In this document: one piece after another, positions 46,606-61,909 of the stretch
Position numbering within the stretch: the stretch's first letter is position 1
How the letters are laid out: the number at the start of each line of letters is the position of its first letter
DNA from: Pseudorasbora parva
Lineage: Eukaryota > Chordata > Actinopteri > Cypriniformes > Gobionidae
DNA: 64,000 nt
Assembly (NCBI RefSeq): GCF_024679245.1
Contig: NC_090174.1
Span: forward strand, 22,446,524 to 22,510,523
Direction of reading: 5' to 3'
Made by a program: the position numbers and the translations under genes
Notes under the pieces: model-generated
Databases searched by the model: none
What the model was told of the DNA's origin: nothing
What the model saw: the letters and a program-made list of their open reading frames with translations, nothing else

Positions 46606-49600
46606 TTAGTCTGATAATTCTGGAAGCTGGATGAGTCGAGCCACCGGGCGGGTGTAAGCCCGGTCTCCTACATTCACTTCAGCAGACCGTACTTTACTGT
46701 CGAGGCCGTGGGAGACCCTGGTCACTTTACCCACTGGCCACAGTGAGCGGGGGAGCTGCGGATCAATGATGAGAACCGTCTTGCCGATGTGCAGGTCTGG
46801 GTTTTCAGCATTCCACTTCTGTCGGGCTTGGAGGCTGGGCAGATAGAAGCGGATAAAATGTTTCCAGAAGTGGTCAGCCAACAGCTGGCTATGACGCCAA
46901 CGCCTACTGCTCAGGAGCTCGGATTCAGGATACACCACCTGCGGGAGAGAGGCATCTGGCCGCCCAATGAGCAATGAGTTGGGAGTTATTGGATCCGGGT
47001 CGGCGATGTCTGCAGATGTGTAGCCTAACGGCTTGGAGTTGAGAATCCCTTCAATCTCAACTAGTAGGGTTCTCAGCACCTCATCTGTCACAAGCTGGGC
47101 TCCAAGGGTTACTTGCAGGGCTTGTTTTATTGAACGTATCTCGCGTTCCCAGCATCCGCCAAAGTGGGGGGCGTTGGGTGGATTAAACTTCCAGTCGATT
47201 TGCTGAGATGCAAGTTGAGCTTGGATTTCTGGAGCAAGGTCGGCGAATGCTTCCTGGAGCTCTCGATCACCACCTCTGAAGTTAGTCCCCTGGTCTGAAA
47301 TCAGCTCGAATGGCTTTCCTCTGCGGGCGATAAACCGTCTTAGGGCCATGAGGAATGAGTCTTTATTCAAACTGGAGAGCATGTCGATATGCAAGGCTCG
47401 GGTGGTCATGCATTTAAAGATTATTCCCCAGCGCTTTTCCCTCCTCCTTCCAATAGCCACTGAGTATGGCCCGAAGCAGTCTACTCCTGTTGAGTAAAAG
47501 GCTGGCTTGAAAAGTCGGACTCTAGATGGAGGCAGGTCTGCCATCTTAGGGATTTGTGGCTTTCCACGCCATTTCTGACACTCTTGGCACTTGCGCTGAA
47601 AGCGGCGGATAGCCTCTCGCCCTCCTGGTAACCAGTATTTGCGGCGCATCTCTGAGAAGACCCTCTCTGGGCCTGGATGGTGCAGCTGGGAATCATACTC
47701 TTGGATGAGCAGCTGTGTGACTGGGTGTTTGGCATCCAGCACCACCGGGTGAACCATATCCGTTTCCAGATGGTTACTATGACGCAGACGTCCGCCGACC
47801 CGGATGAGCTTGTCACTGTGGTCGAACTCTGGTGCAAGCTTGAGCAATCTGCTGCTCTTAGCGACTGGTTTCCCTGACTGCAGCTGGGCATAGTCAATAG
47901 GAAAACTGTCTTGTTGGACCTGTTGTAGCAGAGCCAGCTGGGCTTCCCTGTAGGCTGTGACGTTGCCTGAGGCCGCCCCATGTAGAGTCTTCGTCGTGGC
48001 AGTCAGGAGGTCTCTGAAGGAAGAAAACTGCTTAGCATCCGGGAGGTGACTTGACTCGGTAGTATTGAGGTAGCAGAACTGAGGTTTCTTGAGCTCTTCA
48101 CCCTGACCTGCCTCAGTTTGGATCTGAGGACTTTGTGGCCATTTGTCTGGGGAACACCACAAGAAGGTTGGGCCTTGACCCCAGCGGCTGTCTGGAGTCA
48201 ATGTGGCAAGAGGTTTGCCACGCGTTATGTCGTCGGCCGCGTTCTGTGCAGAGTCCACATACCGCCATGTGTCACCCTTGGTGAGATCTTGAATTTCTGC
48301 CACGCGTGTACCAACAAATACTTTGAAACGGCATGATTCCGACTGCAACCACTGGAGCACAGTGGTAGAGTCCGACCAGAGCACCACCCGCTGGATGGGC
48401 AGTGTGAGTTCAGATTTGAGGATCTGGGCCATTTGTGCTCCGGTAAGAGCAGCGCATAACTCCAGGCGTGGGATTGACTGCTGCTTTTTTGGAGCAACTC
48501 TGGATCTTGCAGTGACAAAAGCTACTTGGACGACTCCATGAGGATTCCTGGTTCGGAGGTATGCCACAGAGCCATAGGCTCGCTCTGAGGCATCACAAAA
48601 CACATGGATCTCACGCTCACAGGTGGGAGAATCTAACTCACAGCTAGTGTAACATCTCGGAAGTGTTATGTTCTGTAGGTGAGGTAACTCATCCTCCCAC
48701 TCTCTCCATGCGGCTAGCAGGTGATCTGGCAGAGCAGGGTCGTCCCAGTCACGCTTTTTGTCCCACAGGTGTTGGATGACAACTTTGGCCCTGGTTATGT
48801 AAGGTACTAGAAAACCAAGGGGGTCGTATTGGCTTGCCACCACTTTATAGATTGAGCGCATAGTGACCACTTCTTCATTGGCTACAGCCTCTCGACACTT
48901 GAAGGACAGAGTGTCCTCTCGGCAGTCCCACTGCAGGCCCAGGGCTGATTCTTCTTGGCTTGGGTGACCTTGGGCGATCCACTTTTCGGCACTAGCCGAT
49001 CTTGCCTCAACAGGGAGGTGACGGATGGTGTCTGGATGTGTACTGGCCCACTGGCGAAGCTCAAAGCCTCCCTCGGCAAGAAGAGTCTGCAGCTTGTCAA
49101 TGATGGGCTTGGCATCTTCAACTGTAGGCATGCTTTGTAGACAGTTATCCACATAGAAATGCCTTAACACAGAGTCTCTCACTGCATCCGCTGGCTGAGT
49201 ATGGTCCATAATGTGCTTCTGCAAGGCATATGTAGCACAGCAGGGGCTACAGGTAGTCCCAAAGGGCAGCACCTTCCACTGGTAGACTGTGGGTTGTTCA
49301 TCACGCTTGAGCTCCCTCCAGAGGAAGCGGAGGAGAGGCTCATCCTCAGGAAGGAGCCTGACCTGGTGAAACATACCCCGTATGTCACTACTAAAGGCCA
49401 CACAATGCTCTCTGAATCGCAGGAGAACTGAAAGGAGTGGTGGACCAAGAGTTGGACCAGGAAGCAGGAGTTTGTTCAAGTTAGCGTCACTGTACTGGAA
49501 GGAGCAATTAAAAACCACTCTGTGCTTGCCATTGTGCTCCACAAGGTGGTGAGGGATGTACCAGCTGCTTGAGGTGTTCTCTGTGCCAGGGGGTAGTTTC

Positions 49601-52407
49601 TCCACATAACCAGCCTTTTCAAGTCTCTGGATCTCTGCATTGTAGACTTGGGCTGTCTCTGGTTTCTTCGCCAGCCGCCTTTCCGTGTTCCGAAGTTGAG
49701 GCAGTACTGCCTCCTTTGGTGCGCAGAGGTGGGGAAAGTTCTTCACGCGTAGGAGAGGAGTAGCATAGCGGTGTACACCATTAACATGTACTCGCACAGT
49801 CTGTTTATCCAAGCATTCAAGGGCCTCCTTGTCCTGCTGTGACCTCATACTGGCCTTTTCGGTGCGCCATGGGAGGACGTCCAGCTGCCACAGCCTCTCC
49901 ACATGCTGGTAGATGTCAGCCGGAGGTGCCCCGAAGGTGGTGAAAAGGCAATGTTGTTCGATAAGGTGCTGCTTTAGATTGTTGGTAGGACCTTGCAGCG
50001 TCCATCCGAGACGGGTGCGGACAGCAACCGGCGCACCAGGGGGACCAAAGATGACTGGCTCAACTGGAGTCACCAGGTGAGGGTGGTCTGAGCCAATAAG
50101 CAGTAGCGGGACAATGTCCTTAAACGAAGGGATAGAAAGTTTCTTCAAATGTCTGTATTTGCTCTGCAGTGCTTTGAAGGGATATGTGTGCTGGCCCAGC
50201 CCGAGCTTGGGTGCGGTAAAGGCTCCTTTGATGTTGTATACCATGGCTGGAGAACAGGCTGGAGAGATACTAAATGAGACAGCCGCCCCGTGAAGCGTCT
50301 GCAGCTCCTGTCTAACGGTACGTAGGGGCAAATCCTCGGGCTGGCCTTCAATTCCCAGTTGTTGGACAGCCGGTTGGAGGAGAAGGGTACGTTCGGACCC
50401 ATCGTCTAGCACAGCGTATGTCTCCAGAGTTTGGTCACCGTGGCGAAGGATAACTTTACTGACCTTGAGAAGCACACGATGGCCCTGCGGTGGCTTGCCA
50501 ATGTATAGCACTTGTTCTGCACTTGGAACGGACAAAGGTTTGCTCTCACTGGACTTCACCTGGTCAGGTCTTCTCTCAACTTTGTCAGTCTTGGCTAAAC
50601 TTCTTTCGCTGACATCATGTAGAGCAAGCAGGTGTCTGCTGTTGCATGTTCTACAGCACATCTTCAGATCACATTCAGCAGATCTGTGTTCTCTGCCGCA
50701 TCGCCAACATCGGTTGTTGTCCTGAATCCAGGTACGTTTCTGGGTGGCGCTGAGCAGTTTGAAATTTGCGCAATTATTCAGAGTATGCTTGTAGTTCTCA
50801 CAGAATGGGCAGAACTTCTTTGCATCTAGACTGGTTGGAGGAGTGAATTTGGTCGGCTCCCTAATCGATTTGGGTTCAGCCCCCAGCATGAGGACTGAGG
50901 CCTTAGGTGACGACTTCACATTACTCTTGAGATCTCTGGGCTTAGATCCAGTGTCCTTCCTCAAGCGATATTGTGCTATATCCTCCTGGATCTGGAGCTC
51001 GTATTCCAGCCAATCTGCAAGGTCCAGAAGAGTGGGGATAGGAATACGGAGCGGGTGGATGTAGCGCCTGAAACTGGACCTCAAGTCGTGTGGTAGCTTG
51101 CCCAGTAGACGGGTGACATGAGAACCACAGTCCAGCTCTACTTGCCCTTTTAAACCGAGCTGCTCCAACATGCTCACAAGTGATCTGACGTTCAGTGCGA
51201 ACAACCTGAATGACTTGATGTCTCCACTCTGAATGTTGGGGCCGTCCATCAGTTCGGCAATACGCTGAAGGGCGAGTTGGTGTGGCTGCCCATACTGCTG
51301 GTTTAAAGCTGCCATAGTGTCAGTGAATGGGTAGTCAGAATTGCTGTAAGAATCTGCCACCAGCAAAGCTTCCTCCAGCTTCAGATGATCCACTAATATC
51401 TGGAACTTGAAACGTTCAGTGGCATCTCTAGGAAGGAGATTGTCTAGGGCAATACGGAGTCTCGCAAAGTCTCTTGGGTTAGGACTGTTGAAGTTCGGGA
51501 TTGTAGGAATGGGCCCTCTGTATGTTCTTTCCTGTCCACCAGGGGGAGTCAATGAACGTCGGGGCTCATGCCAAGGTGAAGGGGGTCTATGTCTCTCACG
51601 CTGGTCTGGAGAGTAGCTGCAGCGGCGTGCAGGAGAGTAGTCACCTCGGCTTGATGGTTCTTTGTATTCTCTGGAGGAATAACAAGAGTCTCTGTATCTG
51701 GAGTAATGCTCAGGTGAGCGGTGGTGGCTGCACTGTTCATAATTTGAATGAGAACTGTAGCAACCTTCTGTGGAGTCATAGCGTCGTCGCAAGGCCTGGT
51801 GCTTGGTGCGTACAGGCTCGGGAGAGCGCCTAGGTGAAGGAAAGTCATATCTGGTTGATTCCCTGTAGTCCTTTGTCTCTCTACTGTAGTCATGATGCCT
51901 ATCTGAGGGCCGTTGTGTTGGTGTCTCCCTGTCCCGGAAGTAGACTGATTTAAACTGGGTTGAAGCACCTCCATAATCCAGCCCTTCTCTGTAAAGTCTA
52001 TCTCTAGCAGCTACAATACGTGGCTCTGAACGGGAATTGATGGGTTCTGCTCTGGCTCTGAGCTGTTCGTTCTGTATTTTTAATTCCTCCATTGATGCCA
52101 AGAGATCTTCCCTTTCACGCTCTAGTATGCAGCACTCCCTTCTCCACTCAGCTGCTGAAGATTCCCATTTATCAGTGACTGACAATCGCGCTGGGCTGTG
52201 GTGCAGCTGACTTTCTGGGGATGTAGAACGCGAATCAGGTCTACGGTGATCCTCTTCGTCTAGAGGCTCTCTAGACTGTGATTCAGAAGGCTTCTTGTTT
52301 TGAGAGCTGGTCGGGAGATCAGATAAGTCATAATCTTGCAAGTAATTAGGGAGGGACCGCTGCCTCCTGGATCGAACACTAGACTCTTTATCCGAAGTGG
52401 TAAACAT
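46606..52407 (-). CDS. BEL/Pao Gag-Pol polyprotein, 1933 aa, uninterrupted
   Basis: Gag: Ser/Arg-rich N-terminus (1-300), a short coiled-coil stretch (about 93-120), a structural domain (about 300-480), and zinc knuckles CPFC...H...C (533-546) and CWRC...H...C (567-579) followed by CCRTC (584-588). Protease: VLDDGS at 667-672. Reverse transcriptase: first catalytic Asp in SSDIRGMF (1008) and YVDN at 1085-1088, the BEL/Pao form of YxDD. RNase H: D1272, E1316, D1346, D1392. Integrase: HH...CxxC (1576-1610), catalytic D1643, D1705, E1754, then the DUF5641-type end domain (about 1840-1930). Start is the first ATG, 24 nt after the primer-binding site; stop lies 65 nt before the 3' LTR. No frameshift between Gag and Pol. 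The BEL/Pao family call is firm; the clade within it is not. Confidence 0.95.
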   Translation of the reverse strand: MFTTSDKESSVRSRRQRSLPNYLQDYDLSDLPTSSQNKKPSESQSREPLDEEDHRRPDSRSTSPESQLHHSPARLSVTDKWESSAAEWRRECCILEREREDLLASMEELKIQNEQLRARAEPINSRSEPRIVAARDRLYREGLDYGGASTQFKSVYFRDRETPTQRPSDRHHDYSRETKDYRESTRYDFPSPRRSPEPVRTKHQALRRRYDSTEGCYSSHSNYEQCSHHRSPEHYSRYRDSCYSSREYKEPSSRGDYSPARRCSYSPDQRERHRPPSPWHEPRRSLTPPGGQERTYRGPIPTIPNFNSPNPRDFARLRIALDNLLPRDATERFKFQILVDHLKLEEALLVADSYSNSDYPFTDTMAALNQQYGQPHQLALQRIAELMDGPNIQSGDIKSFRLFALNVRSLVSMLEQLGLKGQVELDCGSHVTRLLGKLPHDLRSSFRRYIHPLRIPIPTLLDLADWLEYELQIQEDIAQYRLRKDTGSKPRDLKSNVKSSPKASVLMLGAEPKSIREPTKFTPPTSLDAKKFCPFCENYKHTLNNCANFKLLSATQKRTWIQDNNRCWRCGREHRSAECDLKMCCRTCNSRHLLALHDVSERSLAKTDKVERRPDQVKSSESKPLSVPSAEQVLYIGKPPQGHRVLLKVSKVILRHGDQTLETYAVLDDGSERTLLLQPAVQQLGIEGQPEDLPLRTVRQELQTLHGAAVSFSISPACSPAMVYNIKGAFTAPKLGLGQHTYPFKALQSKYRHLKKLSIPSFKDIVPLLLIGSDHPHLVTPVEPVIFGPPGAPVAVRTRLGWTLQGPTNNLKQHLIEQHCLFTTFGAPPADIYQHVERLWQLDVLPWRTEKASMRSQQDKEALECLDKQTVRVHVNGVHRYATPLLRVKNFPHLCAPKEAVLPQLRNTERRLAKKPETAQVYNAEIQRLEKAGYVEKLPPGTENTSSSWYIPHHLVEHNGKHRVVFNCSFQYSDANLNKLLLPGPTLGPPLLSVLLRFREHCVAFSSDIRGMFHQVRLLPEDEPLLRFLWRELKRDEQPTVYQWKVLPFGTTCSPCCATYALQKHIMDHTQPADAVRDSVLRHFYVDNCLQSMPTVEDAKPIIDKLQTLLAEGGFELRQWASTHPDTIRHLPVEARSASAEKWIAQGHPSQEESALGLQWDCREDTLSFKCREAVANEEVVTMRSIYKVVASQYDPLGFLVPYITRAKVVIQHLWDKKRDWDDPALPDHLLAAWREWEDELPHLQNITLPRCYTSCELDSPTCEREIHVFCDASERAYGSVAYLRTRNPHGVVQVAFVTARSRVAPKKQQSIPRLELCAALTGAQMAQILKSELTLPIQRVVLWSDSTTVLQWLQSESCRFKVFVGTRVAEIQDLTKGDTWRYVDSAQNAADDITRGKPLATLTPDSRWGQGPTFLWCSPDKWPQSPQIQTEAGQGEELKKPQFCYLNTTESSHLPDAKQFSSFRDLLTATTKTLHGAASGNVTAYREAQLALLQQVQQDSFPIDYAQLQSGKPVAKSSRLLKLAPEFDHSDKLIRVGGRLRHSNHLETDMVHPVVLDAKHPVTQLLIQEYDSQLHHPGPERVFSEMRRKYWLPGGREAIRRFQRKCQECQKWRGKPQIPKMADLPPSRVRLFKPAFYSTGVDCFGPYSVAIGRRREKRWGIIFKCMTTRALHIDMLSSLNKDSFLMALRRFIARRGKPFELISDQGTNFRGGDRELQEAFADLAPEIQAQLASQQIDWKFNPPNAPHFGGCWEREIRSIKQALQVTLGAQLVTDEVLRTLLVEIEGILNSKPLGYTSADIADPDPITPNSLLIGRPDASLPQVVYPESELLSSRRWRHSQLLADHFWKHFIRFYLPSLQARQKWNAENPDLHIGKTVLIIDPQLPRSLWPVGKVTRVSHGLDSKVRSAEVNVGDRAYTRPVARLIQLPELSD

Positions 52408-52430
52408 CTTGCTCCGCTGCAGGCTCTGGA

Positions 52431-52447
52431 TCCGGCTCGAAGGACCA
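52431..52447 (-). promoter_or_regulatory. BEL primer-binding site, tRNA-Tyr type
   Basis: The minus strand reads TGGTCCTTCGAGCCGGA, the complement of the last 17 nt of vertebrate tRNA-Tyr including CCA, starting 3 nt inside the LTR. The next base no longer matches. Confidence 0.8.
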
Positions 52448-52450
52448 CTT

Positions 52451-52809
52451 TGTGCAGAAGAGGACTGGCTTCTTTGGTTTAGATAGTTTGAGGATCGTTA
52501 GATAGAGCTCACAGCGGGTGATTGATCAGAATCACGCAAGATTTCTTCATTGGAAGTATTTATTGAATTGACAACTGCATATGTACAGTGAAGAGTGGTT
52601 TTGTAAAGACGCACACAGCATTACGCAGCTGTATCAAGGTGGGTTGTAACTCAAAACCCGGAAAGAACGCTACCAACGTGCAGCGCTCCTAAGACAACTT
52701 GTGATTGGCTAACAGTCCAGGTGAAGCGAGGCATATTCCAGTAGGAGAGAGAGAGAGAGTCACAGTAAAGTGTCTGATGCTTAGCGGCCACAAGGGGGCC
52801 TTTTTTACA
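52451..52809 (-). repeat. BEL 5' LTR
   Basis: 359 bp, identical to the other LTR. Contains a short (CT)n tract on the minus strand. It would carry the promoter of the element; no clear TATA box was identified. Confidence 0.95.
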
Positions 52810-52814
52810 GACAG

Positions 52815-53290
52815 TACCATACACCTTCTAATCTGGCCTACTTTACTTTGCACTGCAGGGGGCCTTCACGATTAACTCTGTACCTCTGATTAATCACAAA
52901 ACCCTGCGTTGTATCCTCGCACTGGCAGTTTGAGGGGCAAATGGTTGAAAACCCTTAACATTGACACAGACCAGATGTTGGCAACATCCCCAGATTTACT
53001 CTAAATGAAATGGCGGCAAAAAGCCAACAACCTGAGCCGCTTTCACTATGAAATTATATGTTTACAATAATGTGCTATTGCTGGGGCACAGGAGTGCAGT
53101 TTCTCAAGGAGCGGGAAAATGAAACCAGCTGTGAATAGTCAGGAACAGTTTGGGTACGGATAAAAAAAATAAAAATAAAAATACCCTGATGGGTAGACAG
53201 AAGACTCTTTTCATGAATGTGTCAAGTTTTGGATCTTTGGGTTTCAGGTTACATTTTTTATTTGTTAGTATTTTTCAGTCAGTATTATTA
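52815..53290. other. Intergenic flank of the BEL insertion
   Basis: No exon recognised. The sequence continues directly from that before 46177 across the 5 bp duplication. Confidence 0.5.
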
Positions 53291-53294
53291 TTAA

Positions 53295-53590
53295 AGGGTT
53301 AGTTCCCCCAAAAATGAAAATTATTTAATTAATTACTCACCCTCATGTCGTTGGACACCCGTAAGACCTTCTTTCAAAACAAAAAGACACATTTTGTTTA
53401 AGCTGATGGCTGAGAAAGGCTTCAGAAAGACCTCCATTGGGATTTAGTACATTTGCACTCACAAGACCCATAAAGGCACTAAAGACGTCGATACAAAGTG
53501 ACGAAAATTACAAAGTGACGATCATTTTACAATGTGACGAAAATAGTTATTGTGCGCACAAAAATCAAAATAACGATTTAATGGGGGTAA
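53295..53590. mobile_element. Truncated TTAA element (AGGGTTAGTTCCCCC end)
   Basis: Left end AGGGTTAGTTCCCCCAAAAA after TTAA, then CTCACCCTCATGTCG and CCCGTAAGACC motifs. Related to 56203-56924; the right half is missing. Confidence 0.6.
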
Positions 53591-53990
53591 TGTGAGACAC
53601 CCCCTGTATCTGGTCAACAGAACACATTTGTGGTCATATGACCATTATGTTTTCGAGCCCCTACAATTTCCCCTTGGCCATGAAGGAGAGGACCTCATGG
53701 TGATGTGGATGGAGAATGTTTTTTGCACAAAAATAATTTTTTTGCATGTTATTTTTTGCTTTTAACTTAACTGTTGTGCCAAAGCAAATTGATTCAGGGA
53801 GAAAAACTTATATCATACATGTTGATGAACGACCAACATATAAATTTGTGTGATGATGCTTGCTGAAGATTAGCCTGAATTGCTAAGAGAGATCTTTTTA
53901 TTTTTTTATTTTTATGTTGTGGTGGCGTAAAGTGAGACCAATGATGTGGGGTAAAGTGATACATGAGGCACAAGTTAAGTTTAGTCTTAA

Positions 53991-55040
53991 AGGGGGGGTA
54001 AAACACTCACTTTAAGTCAATCTCATGTCAATCTTGAGTACCTATAGAGTAGTACTGCATCTTTCATATCTCCAAAAAGTCTTTAGTTTTATTATATTTA
54101 TAAAAGAAATATGGGCTGTACCGAGTCTTTCCGGAAAAAAACGAGCGCCTGGAGGCGTATCGTGTGGGCGGAGCTAAAGAATGACGAGCGCGCAAAGCGG
54201 TGACGTCCTCAAGCGTGGAGCTAATACAGATATGATCCAGAATCATTCGGAGGCTGAAATAAATTAAACAGGAGAAACAGCAACAGCAGGACGTCCGTGT
54301 CTGTGGTATGTACTGTATTTAGTGGCCTGTCAACATTTGTGTGTCTTTACTCGCAGTTTATGAGGACATGATTCGGTTTATGGACTATTGTATGCGACTA
54401 AACCTTAGCAGTAGTAAGCAAAACGGTTTTGCACGTCAGACTAGCGTAACTTTATACATAGAACAGCAATAGAGTTGTTGAAGCACGCGATCGTGTTGTT
54501 TACTGATGTTTACTCATGCGACGAGCCAACAGCATTTGAAGCAATTTTACTCACCGGCTGCTTCCAAAGCAGGACCGAACCTTTATCGCTGGGACCGCTC
54601 TGTCAAAAACACACTTCTTTGGCATGATTTGGTAAAGTCCTGACAGCAGGGAACGGTGGAGATTCACTTTTGCGACGCAACTGAAGCGATGTTGTGAAGC
54701 TTCCCGTCATTTCTGCGTTCAAATCGGGTCAAATGCAGCGCTGCCTTCCTGGAATGCTGTGCTGAAGCGTTGAAGTCACCCATAGGAATAAAGTGGAGCG
54801 CGGCGCCTGGATCGACTGGATCTGCAGCTGAGCGAGTGTTTATGGGCGTGCATTTCCTCTCTCGCTCTAGTCACGCGCGCGCACACCCTACCGGGAGAAG
54901 AGCCCGTATGGCCCATACAAGGACCTTCCGCTCTATTAACGTCAACCCGAGCCATACTCGAAAAAAACTCTCCGAAACTTGTGAGAAAAGGAGTATTTTT
55001 GACACAGAAATACTCCATCAAACGTCCAACATTAGTTTAA
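53991..55040. mobile_element. TTAA (piggyBac-like) element, copy with intact interior but lost right end
   Basis: TTAA at 53987-53990 then AGGGGGGGTAAAACACTCAC. Colinear with 14835-19690 without its two insertions: the sites GCGCTGCC (about 54739) and GTTTATGG (about 54838) are unoccupied. Similarity ends near 55040, before the right terminus. Confidence 0.75.
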
Positions 55041-56198
55041 ATGTCATAAACATTGTAGAAAAGCCATTATGCCAAGGCAGTACCCCAGGAAGACAACCTG
55101 GGGCAAATGTTCCTGAAAGTGATGTGGTGAAGAAGCTGCCTCAACCTAAAAGGTCTGGAGGAACTACACGGAAGAGAGAAACTCCTCATCTTTCCCTGTA
55201 ACCTTCAGGGCTGGGATGTAGATTAGGCATAGTTTTATAGTATAACAGTAGGCTGATGTTCTAATTCAGGTGGGTCTAGTCCTGTTTCCTGAGTCCAAGT
55301 TTGTTCTAGCTGGTTCTGATTGTCCTTTGTTCTGACCCCAGACACTAGCTGGCTCTAAGGGTCCATCCAGTGTTCTGACCCCCAGACTGTGTTCTAATCT
55401 AACTGGTTCTATCTGTTATTTAAATGTCAATTAAAACATTGTGAATTATATTATGTTGTATTTGATTTTGTTTAGAGTTATTTTCAAGTTTTTAGAATTT
55501 ATTGTATTGTTTTTGCTTAATTGACCAATCCCCATGATTCTGTTACTAGTCCAACATTATTTCTATGTCTGGTTGTCAAGCGAGCCGTCAGGATTCTTAT
55601 TGTTACAACATGTTTTGTTATGGTAGTTTTTCAGAGTAGAAAAGTGGTTTACTTTACCCCCTTGATTTCTCTGATCTGTCTCAGTTTACCCCAAAGCTGG
55701 GGTAAAGTGAGACACAAGAGCACTTTTTTTTAAAACAATCATATTTTCACTGACCTCCATCCTGAATACATTCTGATCATTTTCATTGCTAGCAAACATC
55801 CTAAATGAATAGGAAATGTGTGAATTTTACTGATATATCATTTTAGCTTGCTTAGAGGGTAGCAAATGTAAAAACTGTCTCACTTTACCCCACTCTCCCT
55901 ACTATTTTAAAACTCTTAACCTGCCTTTATCTTCATTATATTTGGATTTTAAACATGACAGTTGCAAAGTAGTTAGTAGAATGTCTAAACTAGACTATCG
56001 ATATAAAGTGTTATCAAATCATGTTAACGTGTATATTGTTTGTGGCTGTACAATTAAAACAGTGAGTATTAAAGTTTGCTTATGTATTGTCCTCATTCAT
56101 TTCCATTACAAGTGCCTTACTGTTACCCATATTTTTTCCTTTTCTGAACCCCAATGGTCTTCTTTATTCATGGTCAAAAGTGAACAGAGACACGTCAT
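55041..56198. other. Intergenic, nothing recognised
   Basis: No coding exon is supported. GTGAGAC and GGGGTAAAGTGAGAC motifs recur at 55690 and 55880 and also before 53990, suggesting an older repeat split by the element at 53991. Confidence 0.45.
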
Positions 56199-56202
56199 TT
56201 AA

Positions 56203-56924
56203 AGGGTTAGTTCACCCAAAAATGAAAATGATGTCATTAATTATGTACTGTATTATGTAATTATGTGTCATATGACACTGTCCGACCTTTGTTCATCCTC
56301 AAATTATTGAGATATTTATACAAATTAAGATATTTTAGTTGAAATCCGATGGCTCAGAAAGGCCTCCACTACAGTGATTCTTCAATAATTTTAGGAAGCG
56401 ACGAGAATAGTTTTTGTGCGCAAAAAGTCTCTACCTTAACGACTTATATAGTGATGGGCCTATTTCAAAACAAAGCTTCGAACCGTTATGAATCAGCGTA
56501 TCGATTAATGATTCGCATCGCGTGTCAAACTACTGAAATCACGTGACTTTGGCGATCCGAATCATGAATCGATACGCTGATTCATAACGGTTCGAAACTT
56601 TGTTTTGAAATCGGCCCATCACTATATAAGTTGTTATGGAGGGTTTTGCGCACAGAAACTATTCTCATCGCTTCATCAAATTATTGAAGAACCACTGTAG
56701 TGAGATGGGCTTTGTAACGACGTCTTTAGTGCCTTTTATGGGTCTTGAGAGAGGAAATAACATTGTGGCCAATGGAGGCCTTTCTGAGCCATCGGATTTC
56801 AACATAAATATCTTCATTTGTGTGCCGAAGATGAACACGTGAGGTCGTGAGGTCTTACGGATATCGAACGACATGATGGTGAGGAATTAATGACAGAATT
56901 TTCATTTTAGGGTGAACTAACCCT
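56203..56924. mobile_element. Complete palindromic TTAA element
   Basis: AGGGTTAGTTCACCC and GGGTGAACTAACCCT between TTAA at 56199-56202 and 56925-56928. The whole 722 bp is a foldback: for example CGAACCGTTATGAATCAGCG near 56480 and its inverse near 56575. Confidence 0.85.
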
Positions 56925-57286
56925 TTAACATCCAATTTTTTAAGGTAAATTAGTGCCATCTGGTGGGAGTTAAAAAGGAAAAACTTGTGGAATGCCAAGA
57001 TTCCTATATTTTCCTACTGTATATAATTCTATATAAAGTGGTTTGTAAATTATCTAGGGGTTTATAGACATAAATACTTTTTTAATACATTTTTATTAAG
57101 TGAATTTGGATTTCTTCTTAAAGACTACTTTTTGTCAAAGTTTAGATTTTTTAAATTTGAAACGTTGATTTGAAGTGTCGGTTTTTGCATTAATTTTACT
57201 ACAGTCAACAATTTTTTGTTACAAATGACATCAAAATGAAGAATTATTGATTTGTGTTATAGTTGCACTAGACTAGTTAATATAAA

Positions 57287-57575
57287 CCAATCATGCATAA
57301 CATTATGACCACATTCTTAATATTATCTTTGTCCCCCTTTTGCTAACACCCCACAAGAGCTGCAGGTTTGGGGATGCTCTAACTTAGTTGTCTAGCCATC
57401 ACAATTTGGTCCTTATCAAACTCGCTCAAATCCTCACGATTGCCCATTTTTCCTGCTTATGGCACTTTGAGGACAAAATGTTCACTTGCTGCCTAATATA
57501 TCCCACCCAACAGGTGCTGTGATGAAGAGATAATCAGTGTTATTCATGTCACCTGTCATAATGTTATGCCAGATC
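57287..57575. mobile_element. Tc1-related MITE (CATAATGTTATG ends)
   Basis: Left CATGCATAACATTATGACCAC, right GTCATAATGTTATGCCAGATC, an inverted pair about 290 bp apart. No transposase. The ends match a fish Tc1-like family. Confidence 0.6.
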
Positions 57576-57831
57576 GGTGTATGTATGTGGGGGTGGTGGT
57601 GTCTAGTTTGCACTCTTAATATTTTGGAGTGTCACCCCTTCATTGCTGTGCATTTTTTTCTGCACAGTGGCTGATTTTTGGTTTGTACCACTAAAAGATT
57701 TTTGGAGGTTTCGAATTTTTATTCCCATTTCCCATTTCAGTCACTTTTGACTGCGAAGAAGCCAAGTGTGACTTTTTTATTCAGACACCTTTAACATATC
57801 CGAATCATGCCCATTTCTTTGTGTTTGTGTT

Positions 57832-61909
<4,078 letters not shown>

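Larger units (their letters stand above)
46182..52809 (-). mobile_element. Full-length BEL/Pao LTR retrotransposon, structurally intact
   Basis: 6628 bp, minus orientation. Two 359 bp LTRs (52451-52809 is the 5' LTR, 46182-46540 the 3' LTR) are identical by base-by-base reading, start TG and end CA. The 5 bp target duplication GACAG lies at 46177-46181 and 52810-52814. Primer-binding site 52447-52431 matches the 3' end of tRNA-Tyr. A single uninterrupted 1933-codon Gag-Pol frame fills the interior, with the domain order protease, reverse transcriptase, RNase H, integrase that fits BEL/Pao. No env-like frame. Identical LTRs mean a very recent insertion. Confidence 0.95.

Noticed and set aside
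47481..47981. Frames of 60-166 codons inside the BEL element on both strands
   Set aside because: Shadows of the 1933-codon Gag-Pol frame.
52431..52447. tRNA-like sequence
   Set aside because: Only the 3' 17 nt of tRNA-Tyr match, placed directly inside an LTR: a primer-binding site, not a tRNA gene.
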